Origin: Clostridium sp.
GTDB lineage: Bacteria > Bacillota > Clostridia > Lachnospirales > Lachnospiraceae
NCBI GenBank assembly: GCA_023664775.1
Contig: JAMPEW010000021.1
Coordinates: forward strand, 1 to 51,365
Length of the DNA stretch: 51,365 bases
Reading direction: 5' to 3'
The translations under genes and the position numbers were made by a program. Shown piece after piece: positions 15,383 through 23,871 of the stretch. The notes under the pieces were generated by a model. That model had not been told where the DNA came from. It searched no databases and saw only the letters and a list, made by a program, of their open reading frames with translations. Each line of letters starts with the position of its first letter. Positions within the stretch are counted from its first letter, which is position 1.

Positions 15383-16096
15383 GTGGAGGAAATGGCTACC
15401 TTGAATAAAAAATATTATCCCAGATTTAACAGTGATTTACTAGAGAAAATACTAATTATTTGTGGTATTGTATTCTTCATTTGTTTTTTATTATTTAATT
15501 TTATCTTTGACAGCAGAGATTTAGCCTGTGTTTTTTGGGGATTATGTCTTTCTTCATGGTTTATACCTGTCACACTATTTTTTTTCAAATTGAAGGAAGG
15601 ATATACTATTTGGGAGGACGGCATTTCCTTTAATTATAGGTTTATGAAAAACAAATTACTCTACCAAGATATAAAATGCATCATTATTTCAAATGCGCAG
15701 GGAAATTACACAATTACAAAAACTCCTTATGTGACTGTTATTGGCGGAGAGAAGGATGAAATTCTGCAATACTGCATAAAAAGCTCCAAAAGACATGTAT
15801 TAACAAGCAACAATATCAGGTATAAGCTGGGTGCAGAGATTGGATGTTATCATCCAGAAAATATCCAAGAATTATTTAAAAAAGGGTCATCTACCATTTA
15901 TAATTATGGATTTGCGTGGAACAAAAGAGTAATGGATAAGCTATTAAAAGGTTTTGGGGGAGACTATTATATTGCAGCATCAGTCCTTGGTAACTTTCGT
16001 AATGAATTTGATGGTATTGTAAAAAAATATAATATAGGCAGCGAACGAATATTTGTAATTGATGATTCAACAAATGGGAAATTTATATGGAATTAA
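15383..16096 (+). CDS. Membrane-anchored protein of unknown function
   Basis: About 230 residues with two N-terminal membrane helices (ILIICGIVFFICFLLFNFIF and ACVFWGLCLSSWFIPVTLFF) followed by a cytoplasmic or surface domain that I do not recognise. The segment after the helices (YTIWEDGISFNYRFMKNKLLYQDIKCI) resembles the beta-rich PH-like domains that follow paired helices in several small Firmicutes membrane proteins. The start is uncertain: GTG at 15383 has no site, ATG at 15392 is too close to GGAGGA, and TTG at 15401 has GGAGGA 10 nt upstream. It follows the phosphorylase gene by 33 nt or more on the same strand. Confidence 0.7.
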   Translation: MEEMATLNKKYYPRFNSDLLEKILIICGIVFFICFLLFNFIFDSRDLACVFWGLCLSSWFIPVTLFFFKLKEGYTIWEDGISFNYRFMKNKLLYQDIKCIIISNAQGNYTITKTPYVTVIGGEKDEILQYCIKSSKRHVLTSNNIRYKLGAEIGCYHPENIQELFKKGSSTIYNYGFAWNKRVMDKLLKGFGGDYYIAASVLGNFRNEFDGIVKKYNIGSERIFVIDDSTNGKFIWN

Positions 16097-16102
16097 AAGC
16101 GT

Positions 16103-16158
16103 GGTTCAATCAGCATTTAGTGAGGTGCATTGATTGAGTTACCTATTATATTTTTTCT
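16103..16158 (+). terminator. Terminator between convergent genes
   Basis: GGTTCAATCA...TGATTGA..ACC forms an imperfect stem around a long loop, followed by TATATTTTTTC on the plus strand. It lies between the plus-strand membrane protein gene and the convergent MBL gene. Confidence 0.5.
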
Positions 16159-16161
16159 CCC

Positions 16162-17043
16162 TTATATGCTTTGTTTCCAAATCATTTTATTATCTTTAAA
16201 TTCATAAATAATTTTATTTTCATCACATAAATAAGATAAATATGATTTTATTGTACTTCCAACTAATACATATTGATTTACATTCATAGCTAGTGCGTAT
16301 TTATCAAATATATATTTAAGCACATCTTCAAATGTTACTTCGTTTTTACAATATACATATATCAAATCTGCAATTTCATTTATTTTATTTCTATTTAGTT
16401 CAATTAAACTGTCTATATTATTTGTTGCCTCACAATGAGAAGGAATAAATAAAGCTCCATCCATACTTTGTAAATAATCTAACGTATTCAAATATTCTCG
16501 TATATCATATATAAAGAATAAATGGTATTTTGTTATTGTTTCTTCACTAAATAAAGAATCTGCTAGAAATATAACATTATCTGATGTCCTAATTCCTATC
16601 ATATCAAAAAAATGTCCTTTTAAAGCAAAGTATTCCAACCCATTTGGCAGATTATCATTTATATTTGTAACATTAGATTCCTTTGCTAATAGAAACTTGT
16701 TTCTTAAATCTTTAAATGGATAACCACCATACAAGAATGATGATTCTAATATAGGATATTCTGTAAAAGACTTTTCAATATTGTAAGCATATATTTCACA
16801 ATTCGTTCTATCTTGAATAACTTTATTTCCTCCAATATGGTCTGCATTTGAATGAGTAATTATTATACCTTTTACTTTCCAACCTTGTTCATCAATAATC
16901 TTCAATATTTTCTTCCCTGCATCTTTATCGTTTCCTGCATCTATTAAATAAACATTTTCATCATCTATTTTATAAATTCCTATATTCGTAGGATTTTTTA
17001 TATAATAAGTTTTTTCTCCAGCTTTTACTAATTCCACAATCAT
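16162..17043 (-). CDS. MBL-fold metallo-hydrolase
   Basis: A 293-residue metallo-beta-lactamase-fold protein. The metal motif is H64-S-N-A-D68-H69 (ITHSNADHIGG): the second His of canonical HxHxDH is Asn, a variant I recall from a subset of the family. Downstream metal ligands fit LKGHFFDMIGIR (His), FLADSLFSEE (Asp) and IPSHCEA (His). The C-terminal 80 residues are helical. A strong GGAGG precedes the ATG. It is the last gene of a co-directional pair with a polytopic membrane protein (30-nt gap) that is frameshifted here. The substrate is unknown. Confidence 0.88.
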   Translation of the reverse strand: MIVELVKAGEKTYYIKNPTNIGIYKIDDENVYLIDAGNDKDAGKKILKIIDEQGWKVKGIIITHSNADHIGGNKVIQDRTNCEIYAYNIEKSFTEYPILESSFLYGGYPFKDLRNKFLLAKESNVTNINDNLPNGLEYFALKGHFFDMIGIRTSDNVIFLADSLFSEETITKYHLFFIYDIREYLNTLDYLQSMDGALFIPSHCEATNNIDSLIELNRNKINEIADLIYVYCKNEVTFEDVLKYIFDKYALAMNVNQYVLVGSTIKSYLSYLCDENKIIYEFKDNKMIWKQSI

Positions 17044-17073
17044 TTAATCCTCCCTGCAAATTGTACTTTATAG

Positions 17074-17439
17074 TTATATTATTATTCTAAATACAAATGC
17101 TAATATAATAGCGCCTATCAAACTATATACACTCTTTTTAGGATTAGTGTATAAAATAATCATAGTACCTAAAAATAGAATTGTATCTATAATACTTTTA
17201 AAATCAAAATACCACATTCCAATTCCAAAAGAACATAACATCATTACAGCAAGTATTCCACAACATAAAATTAATGATATTTTATTGTCGCTTTTTGCAT
17301 ACCAACAAATAAATGCAAGTATAGGTGTTATCAAGGTTATTATATACCATATCATCATATAACTTCTTGGATTAAATCCACTAAATATAATTGTATATAA
17401 ATGATAACTAATCGTCATTCCTAGAAAGAATAAATACAT
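17074..17439 (-). pseudogene. C-terminal part of a frameshifted polytopic membrane protein
   Basis: 121 codons with about four membrane helices (MMIWYIITLITPILAFICWY, ISLILCCGILAVMMLCSFGIGMW and others). It appears to be the second half of one protein whose first half lies at 17408-17728. The upstream frame ends with SLNVF followed by six out-of-frame residues, and this frame begins within the overlap as YLFFLGMTISYH. Adding two T in the run near 17430 would give a continuous SLNVFLFFLGMTISYH. It has no ribosome site of its own. The function of the intact protein is unknown. Confidence 0.65.
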
Positions 17440-17728
17440 TTAAACTTGCTCTTAAAGGTGTTTTACTAAAAACTGAAATAGTAACTGCTAGAAAAATCCA
17501 TATACTAAATTCAGAAAAAACATTTCGTAAATCTAGTATTCCAATAAAATGTTGCCACCATATTTCATCATTGATAGCGAGGTTATCTAACCATTTGGAA
17601 AACACACCTAAAATTATACCTAATAATAGTATCAATAAACTATTTATTATCTTTTTAGATATTTTTATATCTTTGTTGGGTTTTCTAATATTATCAAGCC
17701 ACTCCTTCATTGTAAACTTCCTTTGCAA
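17408..17728 (-). pseudogene. N-terminal part of a frameshifted polytopic membrane protein
   Basis: 106 codons starting MQRKFTMKEWLDNIRKP, with two membrane helices (IINSLLILLLGIILGVF and FSIWIFLAVTISVF) and ending just after SLNVF, where the frame is lost. Together with the overlapping frame at 17074-17439 it would form a single protein of about 215 residues with six helices. Such proteins pair with MBL hydrolases or occur alone in Firmicutes; I know no function. Upstream (17729-17939) nothing beyond AT-rich spacer is seen. Confidence 0.65.
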
Positions 17729-17939
17729 ATTACTATTTTCAGCTTGTTCATATTATATCATTAAACCATTAAATACGGAATAATAATCACAAAACCTATA
17801 CAAAAAACAAAAGACTATCCTTTTAACTGATTTATCTTTAATTTTGTTATGAAGCAACTTCTGTAATGCGATTGTTTTTCAGAGTTTATTTTGTTATAAT
17901 GAACCAACAGACAAATCGGGAATTTGACGGAGGATTATA

Positions 17940-18779
17940 ATGATAGATAAAAAATATATGGCACCTTTATGGATTAAGTATCCCGAAATATCTGAAGCCA
18001 GCATAGGCTGGCGCATGGGGTATGGCGAGGCATATGCAGAAGAATTTTATGATTGGTTTTATGCGCTTTCAAAAGAAAAAAGGAAAGAATTTGAAGAAAA
18101 ATTCCCTAAGCCACTTTTGTGGAATACAATGATGTATGAAACTTGTACCTATAACAACCATCACATAAGAAAATGGAAGCATATACGGGGCTACAGTGTT
18201 GATACGCTTATCGAAGAAAAGAAAACGGGGTTAGAAAGACCTATCATCTGTTTTTGGGGACATCAGAATAAGGGCAGCGGCATCGGAAAAGAATGCTTCA
18301 GCCAATGGTATAAGTCTGATTTTCAGGTAGACCATCTTCGATATTGTTGTATGGAGCAGTATATGATGGTGGAAAAGGCACGCATTTTCGGAGATGAAGA
18401 AATTGCGAAGCAAATCATGGATGAAACAATGCAGGATAAGATAAAGGGGCTCGGACGAAAAGTAAGAAACTTTGATGAGAATATATGGAATGACGTAAAA
18501 TATCACATTGTCCTTACGGGAAATTATTATAAATTCTCGCAAAATAAACAACTCAGACAAGTTCTTTTATCAACGGACGATACTATCCTTGTTGAGGCAA
18601 GCCCTCTTGACATGATATGGGGAATAGGCATGGATGCTAACAACGAGAATGTGTATCATCCTGAAAAATGGAATGGTTCAAATCTTTTGGGTTTTGCTTT
18701 AACCGAAGTACGTGAAGAAATAAAACGCATCAGAAAATATGAAAATGAAATTTTCAATTTGCAGGATGACGATGCATAA
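17940..18779 (+). CDS. NADAR (YbiA/DUF1768) domain protein
   Basis: A 279-residue protein. Residues about 100-265 form a NADAR domain: FWGHQNKGSGIGKECFSQWY, the helix EQYMMVEKARIFGDEEIAKQIM, VKYHIVLTGNYYKFSQN, LVEASPLDMIWGIGMD and NLLGFALTEVREEI. NADAR proteins are N-glycosidases acting on ADP-ribose-like or riboflavin-pathway substrates; some remove ADP-ribose from guanine bases as antitoxins to DarT-type toxins. The N-terminal about 90 residues are an extra helical domain of unknown role. GGAGGATTATA precedes the ATG. No DarT is nearby. Three small co-directional genes follow after 87 nt, ending in a DUF4160 protein, so a toxin-antitoxin or defence context is plausible but unproven. Confidence 0.85.
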   Translation: MIDKKYMAPLWIKYPEISEASIGWRMGYGEAYAEEFYDWFYALSKEKRKEFEEKFPKPLLWNTMMYETCTYNNHHIRKWKHIRGYSVDTLIEEKKTGLERPIICFWGHQNKGSGIGKECFSQWYKSDFQVDHLRYCCMEQYMMVEKARIFGDEEIAKQIMDETMQDKIKGLGRKVRNFDENIWNDVKYHIVLTGNYYKFSQNKQLRQVLLSTDDTILVEASPLDMIWGIGMDANNENVYHPEKWNGSNLLGFALTEVREEIKRIRKYENEIFNLQDDDA

Positions 18780-18866
18780 ATGATAGTCTGATATTCCTGT
18801 AAATTCCGTCTTAGTATAGTTACAGAATGTTAGAGCCAATACTATAGAAATGAAAGGGATGAAAAG

Positions 18867-19139
18867 ATGTCTGATGAGGCAATTTTAAGTAGTAAAAATG
18901 AATATACAATTTTTAAATATGATAGGCATATTATTAGATTTCGTGCTCCGTATTCGCTGGAAAGGTACACGAGGGTTAAGGAATGGGATAATGGATATTT
19001 AGTAGTTATGGCTAAGTATTCTCATAATCAGGATGAAGAAGAAGAGTATATAGACCTTATTCCGATTTTGAAAGATTTATATTATGATGCATATGAATTT
19101 TTAGTACCAATAAAGAAAGTGAGGATTCAATATGATTGA
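18867..19139 (+). CDS. Small unknown protein (90 aa), first of three-gene set
   Basis: Soluble, acidic, predicted beta-rich (FKYDRHIIRFRAPYSLERYTR; GYLVVMAKYSHNQDEEEEYIDL). I do not recognise a named family with certainty, but the WDNGYLVVMAKY and EYIDLIPIL segments look conserved-domain-like rather than chance coding. AAAGGGATG lies ahead of the start. Its stop overlaps the next ATG by 8 nt, showing translational coupling with the following small gene. The set is downstream of the NADAR gene on the same strand. Confidence 0.7.
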   Translation: MSDEAILSSKNEYTIFKYDRHIIRFRAPYSLERYTRVKEWDNGYLVVMAKYSHNQDEEEEYIDLIPILKDLYYDAYEFLVPIKKVRIQYD

Positions 19140-19353
19140 TTATAAGACCATTGCTGAGGATTCAAACATGATTATTAATGGTTATGCTTTTACGAAAGAC
19201 GATAAAAATATAAGGGTGTTGAATCTAAATAATACTGAAATGGCTGTTGTATTTAATAATAATTTTGAAGTGATTGAAACAACAATGAGTGATATAGAAA
19301 TCCAGATTGTAAAAGATTATTTATCAAATAATATTGAATTTATGGAGGATTAA
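19132..19353 (+). CDS. Small unknown protein (73 aa), second of three-gene set
   Basis: A 73-residue acidic protein with alternating hydrophobic strands (NIRVLNLNNTEMAVVFNNNFEVIE) and a C-terminal helix (SDIEIQIVKDYLSNNIEF). The family is not recognised. It overlaps the preceding gene by 8 nt and is separated from the DUF4160 gene by one base, so all three are one translational unit. Small beta-rich partners of DUF4160 proteins are often DUF2442-like; this may be a distant analogue, which I cannot show. Confidence 0.7.
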   Translation: MIDYKTIAEDSNMIINGYAFTKDDKNIRVLNLNNTEMAVVFNNNFEVIETTMSDIEIQIVKDYLSNNIEFMED

Positions 19354-19354
19354 T

Positions 19355-19633
19355 ATGCCAAAATATTACGATTATAAGGTTGCCGGATATTTTCTGTATT
19401 TCACATCATTTTGTACTGTTGAGTGCATGCATGTACATGCAAGTGATAAACAACTTACCGAGGGCAGTTCTGCAAAATTTTTTGTAAAAGAAAATGGGGA
19501 TACTGTACTTCAGAATAAGGGGAAGTTGAATGACAGGGAAATACTAAAGATCAAGAAATTCATCAAAAAAAATTATCGTGAAATGTTTTTGAAGTGGTCA
19601 GAATATAGTAAAAATGAATTTTATGAAAAATAG
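19355..19633 (+). CDS. DUF4160-like protein
   Basis: About 92 residues from the ATG at 19355, chosen because GGAGG sits 6 nt upstream and the ATG follows the previous stop by one base. The sequence has the DUF4160 look: an N-terminal strand pair (YKVAGYFLYFTSFC), a His-containing turn (CMHVHASDK), AKFFVKENGDTVL, and a C-terminal helix (REILKIKKFIKKNYREMFLKW). The family is commonly encoded beside a DUF2442-type partner and annotated as putative toxin-antitoxin-like; activity is unproven. It ends 44 nt before the convergent MGMT-like gene. Confidence 0.75.
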   Translation: MPKYYDYKVAGYFLYFTSFCTVECMHVHASDKQLTEGSSAKFFVKENGDTVLQNKGKLNDREILKIKKFIKKNYREMFLKWSEYSKNEFYEK

Positions 19634-19677
19634 GCATTATAAAACCATTCCTTCTACCAACATTTTATATGCTGCTT

Positions 19678-19974
19678 CTAGCACTCCCACTGATATTTTT
19701 TCAGGTCAACGTGGGTATCATCCTTTAATTTAATCCCTTCCTCCTCCAGCAAATACTTTTGCTCCTTCCATCCAGGCACAAGCCTGCCTGCATAATTGAC
19801 AACCCTATGACATGGGTATACTCCATAATATTCTGCCATACTAAGCACCTTGCCAACAAGTCGTGAATTTTTATCCCTGCCAATCAGTCTTGCTATCTGC
19901 CCATAGGTTGCAACCTTTCCCCTTGGAATTTCCTCCACGACAGAAAGTATTTCATATATCAGTGCTTCTTCCAT
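19678..19974 (-). CDS. MGMT-family DNA-binding protein (YbaZ-sized)
   Basis: A single C-terminal MGMT domain of 98 residues: helix-turn-helix (PRGKVATYGQIARLIG) followed by the active-site motif PCHRVV with its Cys intact. Full-length alkylguanine-DNA alkyltransferases carry an additional N-terminal domain that is missing here. ATL proteins have the same size but Cys replaced by Trp or another residue. This one could therefore accept alkyl groups or act only as a lesion sensor. I start at the ATG of MEEALIYEIL, with AGAGG 9 nt upstream; a longer frame would overlap the UPF0175 gene. Confidence 0.88.
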   Translation of the reverse strand: MEEALIYEILSVVEEIPRGKVATYGQIARLIGRDKNSRLVGKVLSMAEYYGVYPCHRVVNYAGRLVPGWKEQKYLLEEEGIKLKDDTHVDLKKYQWEC

Positions 19975-20005
19975 ATTTATATACCTCTGTCTATTGAAAC
20001 AACTA

Positions 20006-20287
20006 TCATACTGTCGCACTCCTTAATTTCTTCAATACTGCCAAATCTTCTTCAAATTCTTCCTCTGTTTCATCAAAGTAAGGCAAACCCAATTTACCAT
20101 ACAATGTAATCAGGTCAATCTTATGAAGCCCCAACATTTCTGCTGCTTTTCCGTGAGACATGGCACCACTTTTTATATATGGATATACCAACATTGCATT
20201 TCTTGTTATTTGCGCATCTTTATCCTCTAACACTGTATATGGTACAATTTCCTCCGGCACATCAATTTCTACCTTTGTCATTGTCAC
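20006..20287 (-). CDS. UPF0175 family protein (antitoxin-like)
   Basis: About 93 residues, beginning VTMTKVEIDVPEEI from a GTG that has AAGGAG 9 nt upstream. UPF0175 proteins are small DNA-binding-like proteins with a helix-turn-helix segment (SGAMSHGKAAEMLGLHKIDLITLYGKLGLPYFD), often paired with PIN-type toxins or annotated as antitoxins. No toxin partner lies beside it; the next gene on the strand is the MGMT-like protein after 31 nt. The acidic C terminus (DETEEEFEEDLAVLKKL) is typical. Confidence 0.8.
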   Translation of the reverse strand: MTMTKVEIDVPEEIVPYTVLEDKDAQITRNAMLVYPYIKSGAMSHGKAAEMLGLHKIDLITLYGKLGLPYFDETEEEFEEDLAVLKKLRSATV

Positions 20288-20421
20288 AACAATCATCTCC
20301 TTACTTTTTGGATTTTTCCTACCACTAATTATATACATTTTATTTTTGCCTTACAATAGCAAAATCAACAAATCCTTAATACCACACAAATAGAAAAAAA
20401 CTTCTCGGCACTAATGTAAAA

Positions 20422-20477
20422 TAAAAAAGGACTTACCGCACAGATGGACGTAAAATCCATCACGCATGCGGCAGTCC
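20422..20477 (-). terminator. Terminator after the amt-glnB fusion
   Basis: On the minus strand GGACTGCCGCA pairs with TGCGGTAAGTCC, with an inner stem GATGGA/TCCATC, followed by TTTTTTATTTT. It lies 20 nt after the amt stop. Confidence 0.85.
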
Positions 20478-20497
20478 CCTTATTTTTATAAGCTCTA

Positions 20498-22282
20498 TTA
20501 CTCTACATCCTGCAAGGCTGCAAAGCCTTCCTCACCGGTACGAACCTTAACAACCTGCTCCACGTTGTATACGAATATCTTACCATCACCAATATGTCCT
20601 GTGTAAAGAGTCTTCTTTGCAGTCTCGATAACCGTATCTACAGGTATCTTGCTTACAACGACTTCAATTTTAACCTTTGGAAGAAGTGTTGCATCAAGCT
20701 CAACTCCACGGTACATCTCTCCTGCACCCTTCTGAATACCACAGCCCATTACCTGTGTCATAGTCATTCCCGTTACGCCTAAATCATTGAGTGCCTTTCT
20801 AAGCTTCTCGTATCTGGAAAGCTTAGCGACAATAACAACCTTGTAAATGCCTGACGCAGAAGCTACAGGTGCTTTGCTTACCTTAACGGCAGCCTCCTTC
20901 TGTGCCTCCGTTGCCTCACTGTACTCAGCCACGCCAAGGTCGGTATTTTCATTTTCATCCATGATATTTGAAATATCCATAAGGCTGAAGCCTGAATACG
21001 CTGACGGAAGTCCATGCTCTGTTGCGTCAAGTCCTACAATTTCCTCCTCCTCTGTAACACGAAGACCGAATATTGCCTTGATTGCAAAGAAGGTTATTGT
21101 AATTGTAACGGCAGTAAATGCAATGATTGCCGCAATTCCTACAAGCTGTATTCCAAGAAGCTCAAAGCCTCCACCGTAAAACAACCCCTTTCCCACAATC
21201 TGATTTGCACCAAATACTGTTCCATCACCAAAACCTCTTGCATAAGCAGGCGCCGTGTCTGTTGCAAAAAGTCCAACTGCAATCGTGCCCCAAATACCAT
21301 TCATCATATGAACGGCAACAGCGCCTACCGGGTCATCAATGTGGAGCTTATGGTCTAAGAGCCATACACCGAACACGACAAGCAATCCTGCCACCGCACC
21401 GATAATAGTTGCGCCTAAAGCATCTGTGACGTCACATGAGGCGGTAATTGCCACAAGTCCTGCAAGGGATGCGTTAAGACACATTGAAACATCAGGCTTA
21501 CCATATTTAATCCATGTAAATACCATACATACAACCGTTGCAATTGCAGGCGCAATTGTGGTTGTAACAAATATTGAGCCAAGCTCTGCTACTGATGTGG
21601 CAGCGGCGCCATTAAATCCGTACCAGCCCAACCAAAGAATAAATACGCCGAGGGCTCCGATTGGAAGATTATGTCCCGGAAATGCATTTACCTTTGTTAT
21701 CTTTCCTTCTTTATTCTTTGAAAATTTACCAATACGGGGACCAAGTATTTTTGCACCAATCAAGGCACAAACACCACCTACCATGTGGATGCAGGCTGAA
21801 CCTGCAAAATCGTGGAAGCCCATTTCGGCAAGCCATCCACCGCCCCATACCCAGTGTGCTTCAATTGGATAAATGAGACCTGAAATAATTGCTGAGTATA
21901 CACAGTAGGACAAAAATTTTGTTCTTTCCGCCATTGCTCCGGAAACGATTGTTGCCGTAGTTGCACAAAATACTAAGTTAAACACAAAGTTTGACCAGTC
22001 AAAGCTTTCGTAGGCCGTAAAAATATCAAATCCCGGCTTTCCGATAAGACCAATCATGTCCTCTCCAAGAAGAAGACTGAACCCAATCAGGATGAACATT
22101 ACCGTTCCTATACAAAAATCCATAAGATTTTTCATGATAATGTTACCTGCATTCTTTGCTCTGGTAAAGCCTGTCTCCACCATTGCAAAGCCTGCCTGCA
22201 TCCAAAATACAAGTGCGGCTCCGATTAAAAACCAGACACCAAAAACATTGTCAGATATTAGCTGCATTAATTCTTCTGCCAT
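20498..22282 (-). CDS. Ammonium transporter fused to PII signalling domain
   Basis: A 594-residue fusion. Residues about 1-410 are an Amt/MEP channel with 11 membrane helices, the paired histidines of the pore (GSACIHMVGG and VGAVAVHMMNGIWG) and the signature WLGWYGFNGAAATS. A linker of about 70 residues leads to a PII (GlnB/GlnK) domain (about 480-594) with T-loop GAGEMYRGVELDATLLPK and B-loop TGHIGDGKIFV. In a GlnB-like register the uridylylation Tyr51 is Leu (YRGVEL), so control is probably by ligand binding (ATP/ADP/2-oxoglutarate), not uridylylation. Fused PII could gate the channel directly. It ends in its own terminator and follows purF through a leader hairpin. Confidence 0.95.
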   Translation of the reverse strand: MAEELMQLISDNVFGVWFLIGAALVFWMQAGFAMVETGFTRAKNAGNIIMKNLMDFCIGTVMFILIGFSLLLGEDMIGLIGKPGFDIFTAYESFDWSNFVFNLVFCATTATIVSGAMAERTKFLSYCVYSAIISGLIYPIEAHWVWGGGWLAEMGFHDFAGSACIHMVGGVCALIGAKILGPRIGKFSKNKEGKITKVNAFPGHNLPIGALGVFILWLGWYGFNGAAATSVAELGSIFVTTTIAPAIATVVCMVFTWIKYGKPDVSMCLNASLAGLVAITASCDVTDALGATIIGAVAGLLVVFGVWLLDHKLHIDDPVGAVAVHMMNGIWGTIAVGLFATDTAPAYARGFGDGTVFGANQIVGKGLFYGGGFELLGIQLVGIAAIIAFTAVTITITFFAIKAIFGLRVTEEEEIVGLDATEHGLPSAYSGFSLMDISNIMDENENTDLGVAEYSEATEAQKEAAVKVSKAPVASASGIYKVVIVAKLSRYEKLRKALNDLGVTGMTMTQVMGCGIQKGAGEMYRGVELDATLLPKVKIEVVVSKIPVDTVIETAKKTLYTGHIGDGKIFVYNVEQVVKVRTGEEGFAALQDVE

Positions 22283-22367
22283 AGCTTTTTCCTCCTTTTA
22301 CGTTACGATTTTTAATGTAAATCGTAATCCTTCATGTCATAAATCCTTTCAATGCTAAAATCTATAT

Positions 22368-22423
22368 AAAAAAGCGATACATGGTCTACTTTACTTTTTT
22401 GTAAATGCCCCATTGCATCGCTT
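22368..22423 (-). terminator. Terminator after purF / possible amt leader attenuator
   Basis: On the minus strand AAGCGATGCAATGG pairs with CCATGTATCGCTT (one bulge), followed by TTTTT. It starts about 30 nt after the purF stop. A weak -10-like TATAAA lies just before it without a clear -35. It may be a simple terminator or copy the promoter-hairpin layout of the pyrG and glnA leaders. A second stem, TTACGATTT/AAATCGTAA, lies between it and the amt ribosome site. Confidence 0.65.
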
Positions 22424-22452
22424 AATTATTTTATATATGGTTTTCGTAATTA

Positions 22453-23835
22453 TTATTGCGGAATACTCATCGGATAATCATTATCGAAGCAGGCACGACA
22501 TATCGGCAAATCTCCTACCATCGTCTGTAAGTCCTCGATTTTCATATATCCAAGTGTATCAGCTCCAATAAGCTGTCTTATTTCCTCCTCAGAATGTGAG
22601 GAAGCAATCAGCTGTTTGTTTGATGGGACGTCCGTCCCAAAGTAGCAGGGATAAAGAAACGGCGGTGAGCAAATTCTCACATGAACGCTTTTTGCTCCTG
22701 CTTTTTTCAGCATATGTATCAGGTTTGCAATCGTTGTACCCCTGACAATGGAATCATCCACAAGCACAATGCTTTTATCCTTAACGGACGGCTCCAACAC
22801 GCTTAGCTTTAGCCTTACGCTAGATTCCCTTTCCTTCTGCGTCGGCTTTATAAAGGTTCTTCCTACGTAGCTGTTTTTGTAAAACACCTGACTGTACGGT
22901 ATGCCTGCAGCCTTGGAATATCCCATTGCAGCCGCAACACCCGATTCGGGAACTCCTGCGACAATATCTGCATCTATGGGATATGCCTTTGCAAGAGCCT
23001 CCCCTGCCTTCAGTCTTGCATCATAGACTGATATACCGTCTATGGTGCTGTCAAGTCTTGCAAAATAGATATATTCAAAAATGCAATGTGCGCATTTTCC
23101 ATTACAAAGGTTCTTATAGGAGTGTAAACCATCTCTTGTTACAGTCACAACCTCACCTGGAAGCACATCCCTGATAAATGTTGCTCCAAGGGCACTAAGC
23201 GCACAGCTCTCAGAAGCGATTATGTACGAATCGTCCTTTTTTCCTATACAAAGAGGCTTAAGCCCTAAAGGATCCCTGACGCCGATAAGCTTTCTCGGAC
23301 TTGCAATCACAAGGCCATAGGCTCCCTTTATCTTTTCTGCCGCCTTTATGATAGCCTCCTCAACGGAATTTGTATTTACCCGTTCCCTTGCTATAAAGTA
23401 GGCTATAAGCTCCGAATCGGTTGTGGTCTGAAATATTGCGCCTGTTCTTGCAAGCTCACATTTAAGCTCCTCCGTATTTACAAGATTACCATTATGTGCC
23501 AGTGCCAATGTTCCCTTGATGTAATTCAGTACAAGAGGCTGAGCATTATTTATGGAGGTGTCTCCCGTTGTCGAATATCTCACATGGCCTACGCCGATAT
23601 TTCCTTTTAGCGAGGCTAAAACAGTTTCCTTAAATACCTCGCTTACAAGTCCCATGCCCCGCTCTACGTTCATGTTTCCCATAGGTCCGCTTGTGTCAGA
23701 AACAGCAATCCCGCAGGACTCCTGACCGCGATGCTGCAACGAGGACAGTCCATAATATATCTGCTGTGCAACATCGCCGCCGGAAATATTATAAATTCCA
23801 AAAACACCACATGCCTCTTTTATTTCCTGTTCCAT
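22453..23835 (-). CDS. purF: Amidophosphoribosyltransferase
   Basis: First committed step of purine synthesis: PRPP plus glutamine to phosphoribosylamine. A short propeptide precedes Cys9 (EEACGVFGIY-type, here KEACGVFGIY), the class II glutaminase nucleophile, with QHRGQESCG following. Residues CAHCIFEYIYFARLDS, the PYCYFG-like FLYPCYFG and CRACFDNDYP supply the Cys for a 4Fe-4S cluster as in Bacillus PurF. The PRPP loop is IVLVDDSIVRGTT. At 460 residues it is full length. It starts 36 nt after glnA, so here it is expressed with glutamine synthetase and not with a pur operon; none is in the window. Confidence 0.97.
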   Translation of the reverse strand: MEQEIKEACGVFGIYNISGGDVAQQIYYGLSSLQHRGQESCGIAVSDTSGPMGNMNVERGMGLVSEVFKETVLASLKGNIGVGHVRYSTTGDTSINNAQPLVLNYIKGTLALAHNGNLVNTEELKCELARTGAIFQTTTDSELIAYFIARERVNTNSVEEAIIKAAEKIKGAYGLVIASPRKLIGVRDPLGLKPLCIGKKDDSYIIASESCALSALGATFIRDVLPGEVVTVTRDGLHSYKNLCNGKCAHCIFEYIYFARLDSTIDGISVYDARLKAGEALAKAYPIDADIVAGVPESGVAAAMGYSKAAGIPYSQVFYKNSYVGRTFIKPTQKERESSVRLKLSVLEPSVKDKSIVLVDDSIVRGTTIANLIHMLKKAGAKSVHVRICSPPFLYPCYFGTDVPSNKQLIASSHSEEEIRQLIGADTLGYMKIEDLQTMVGDLPICRACFDNDYPMSIPQ

Positions 23836-23871
23836 ATCTTCCTCCCGGATTTCGCCTTAGACTATCTCAGC

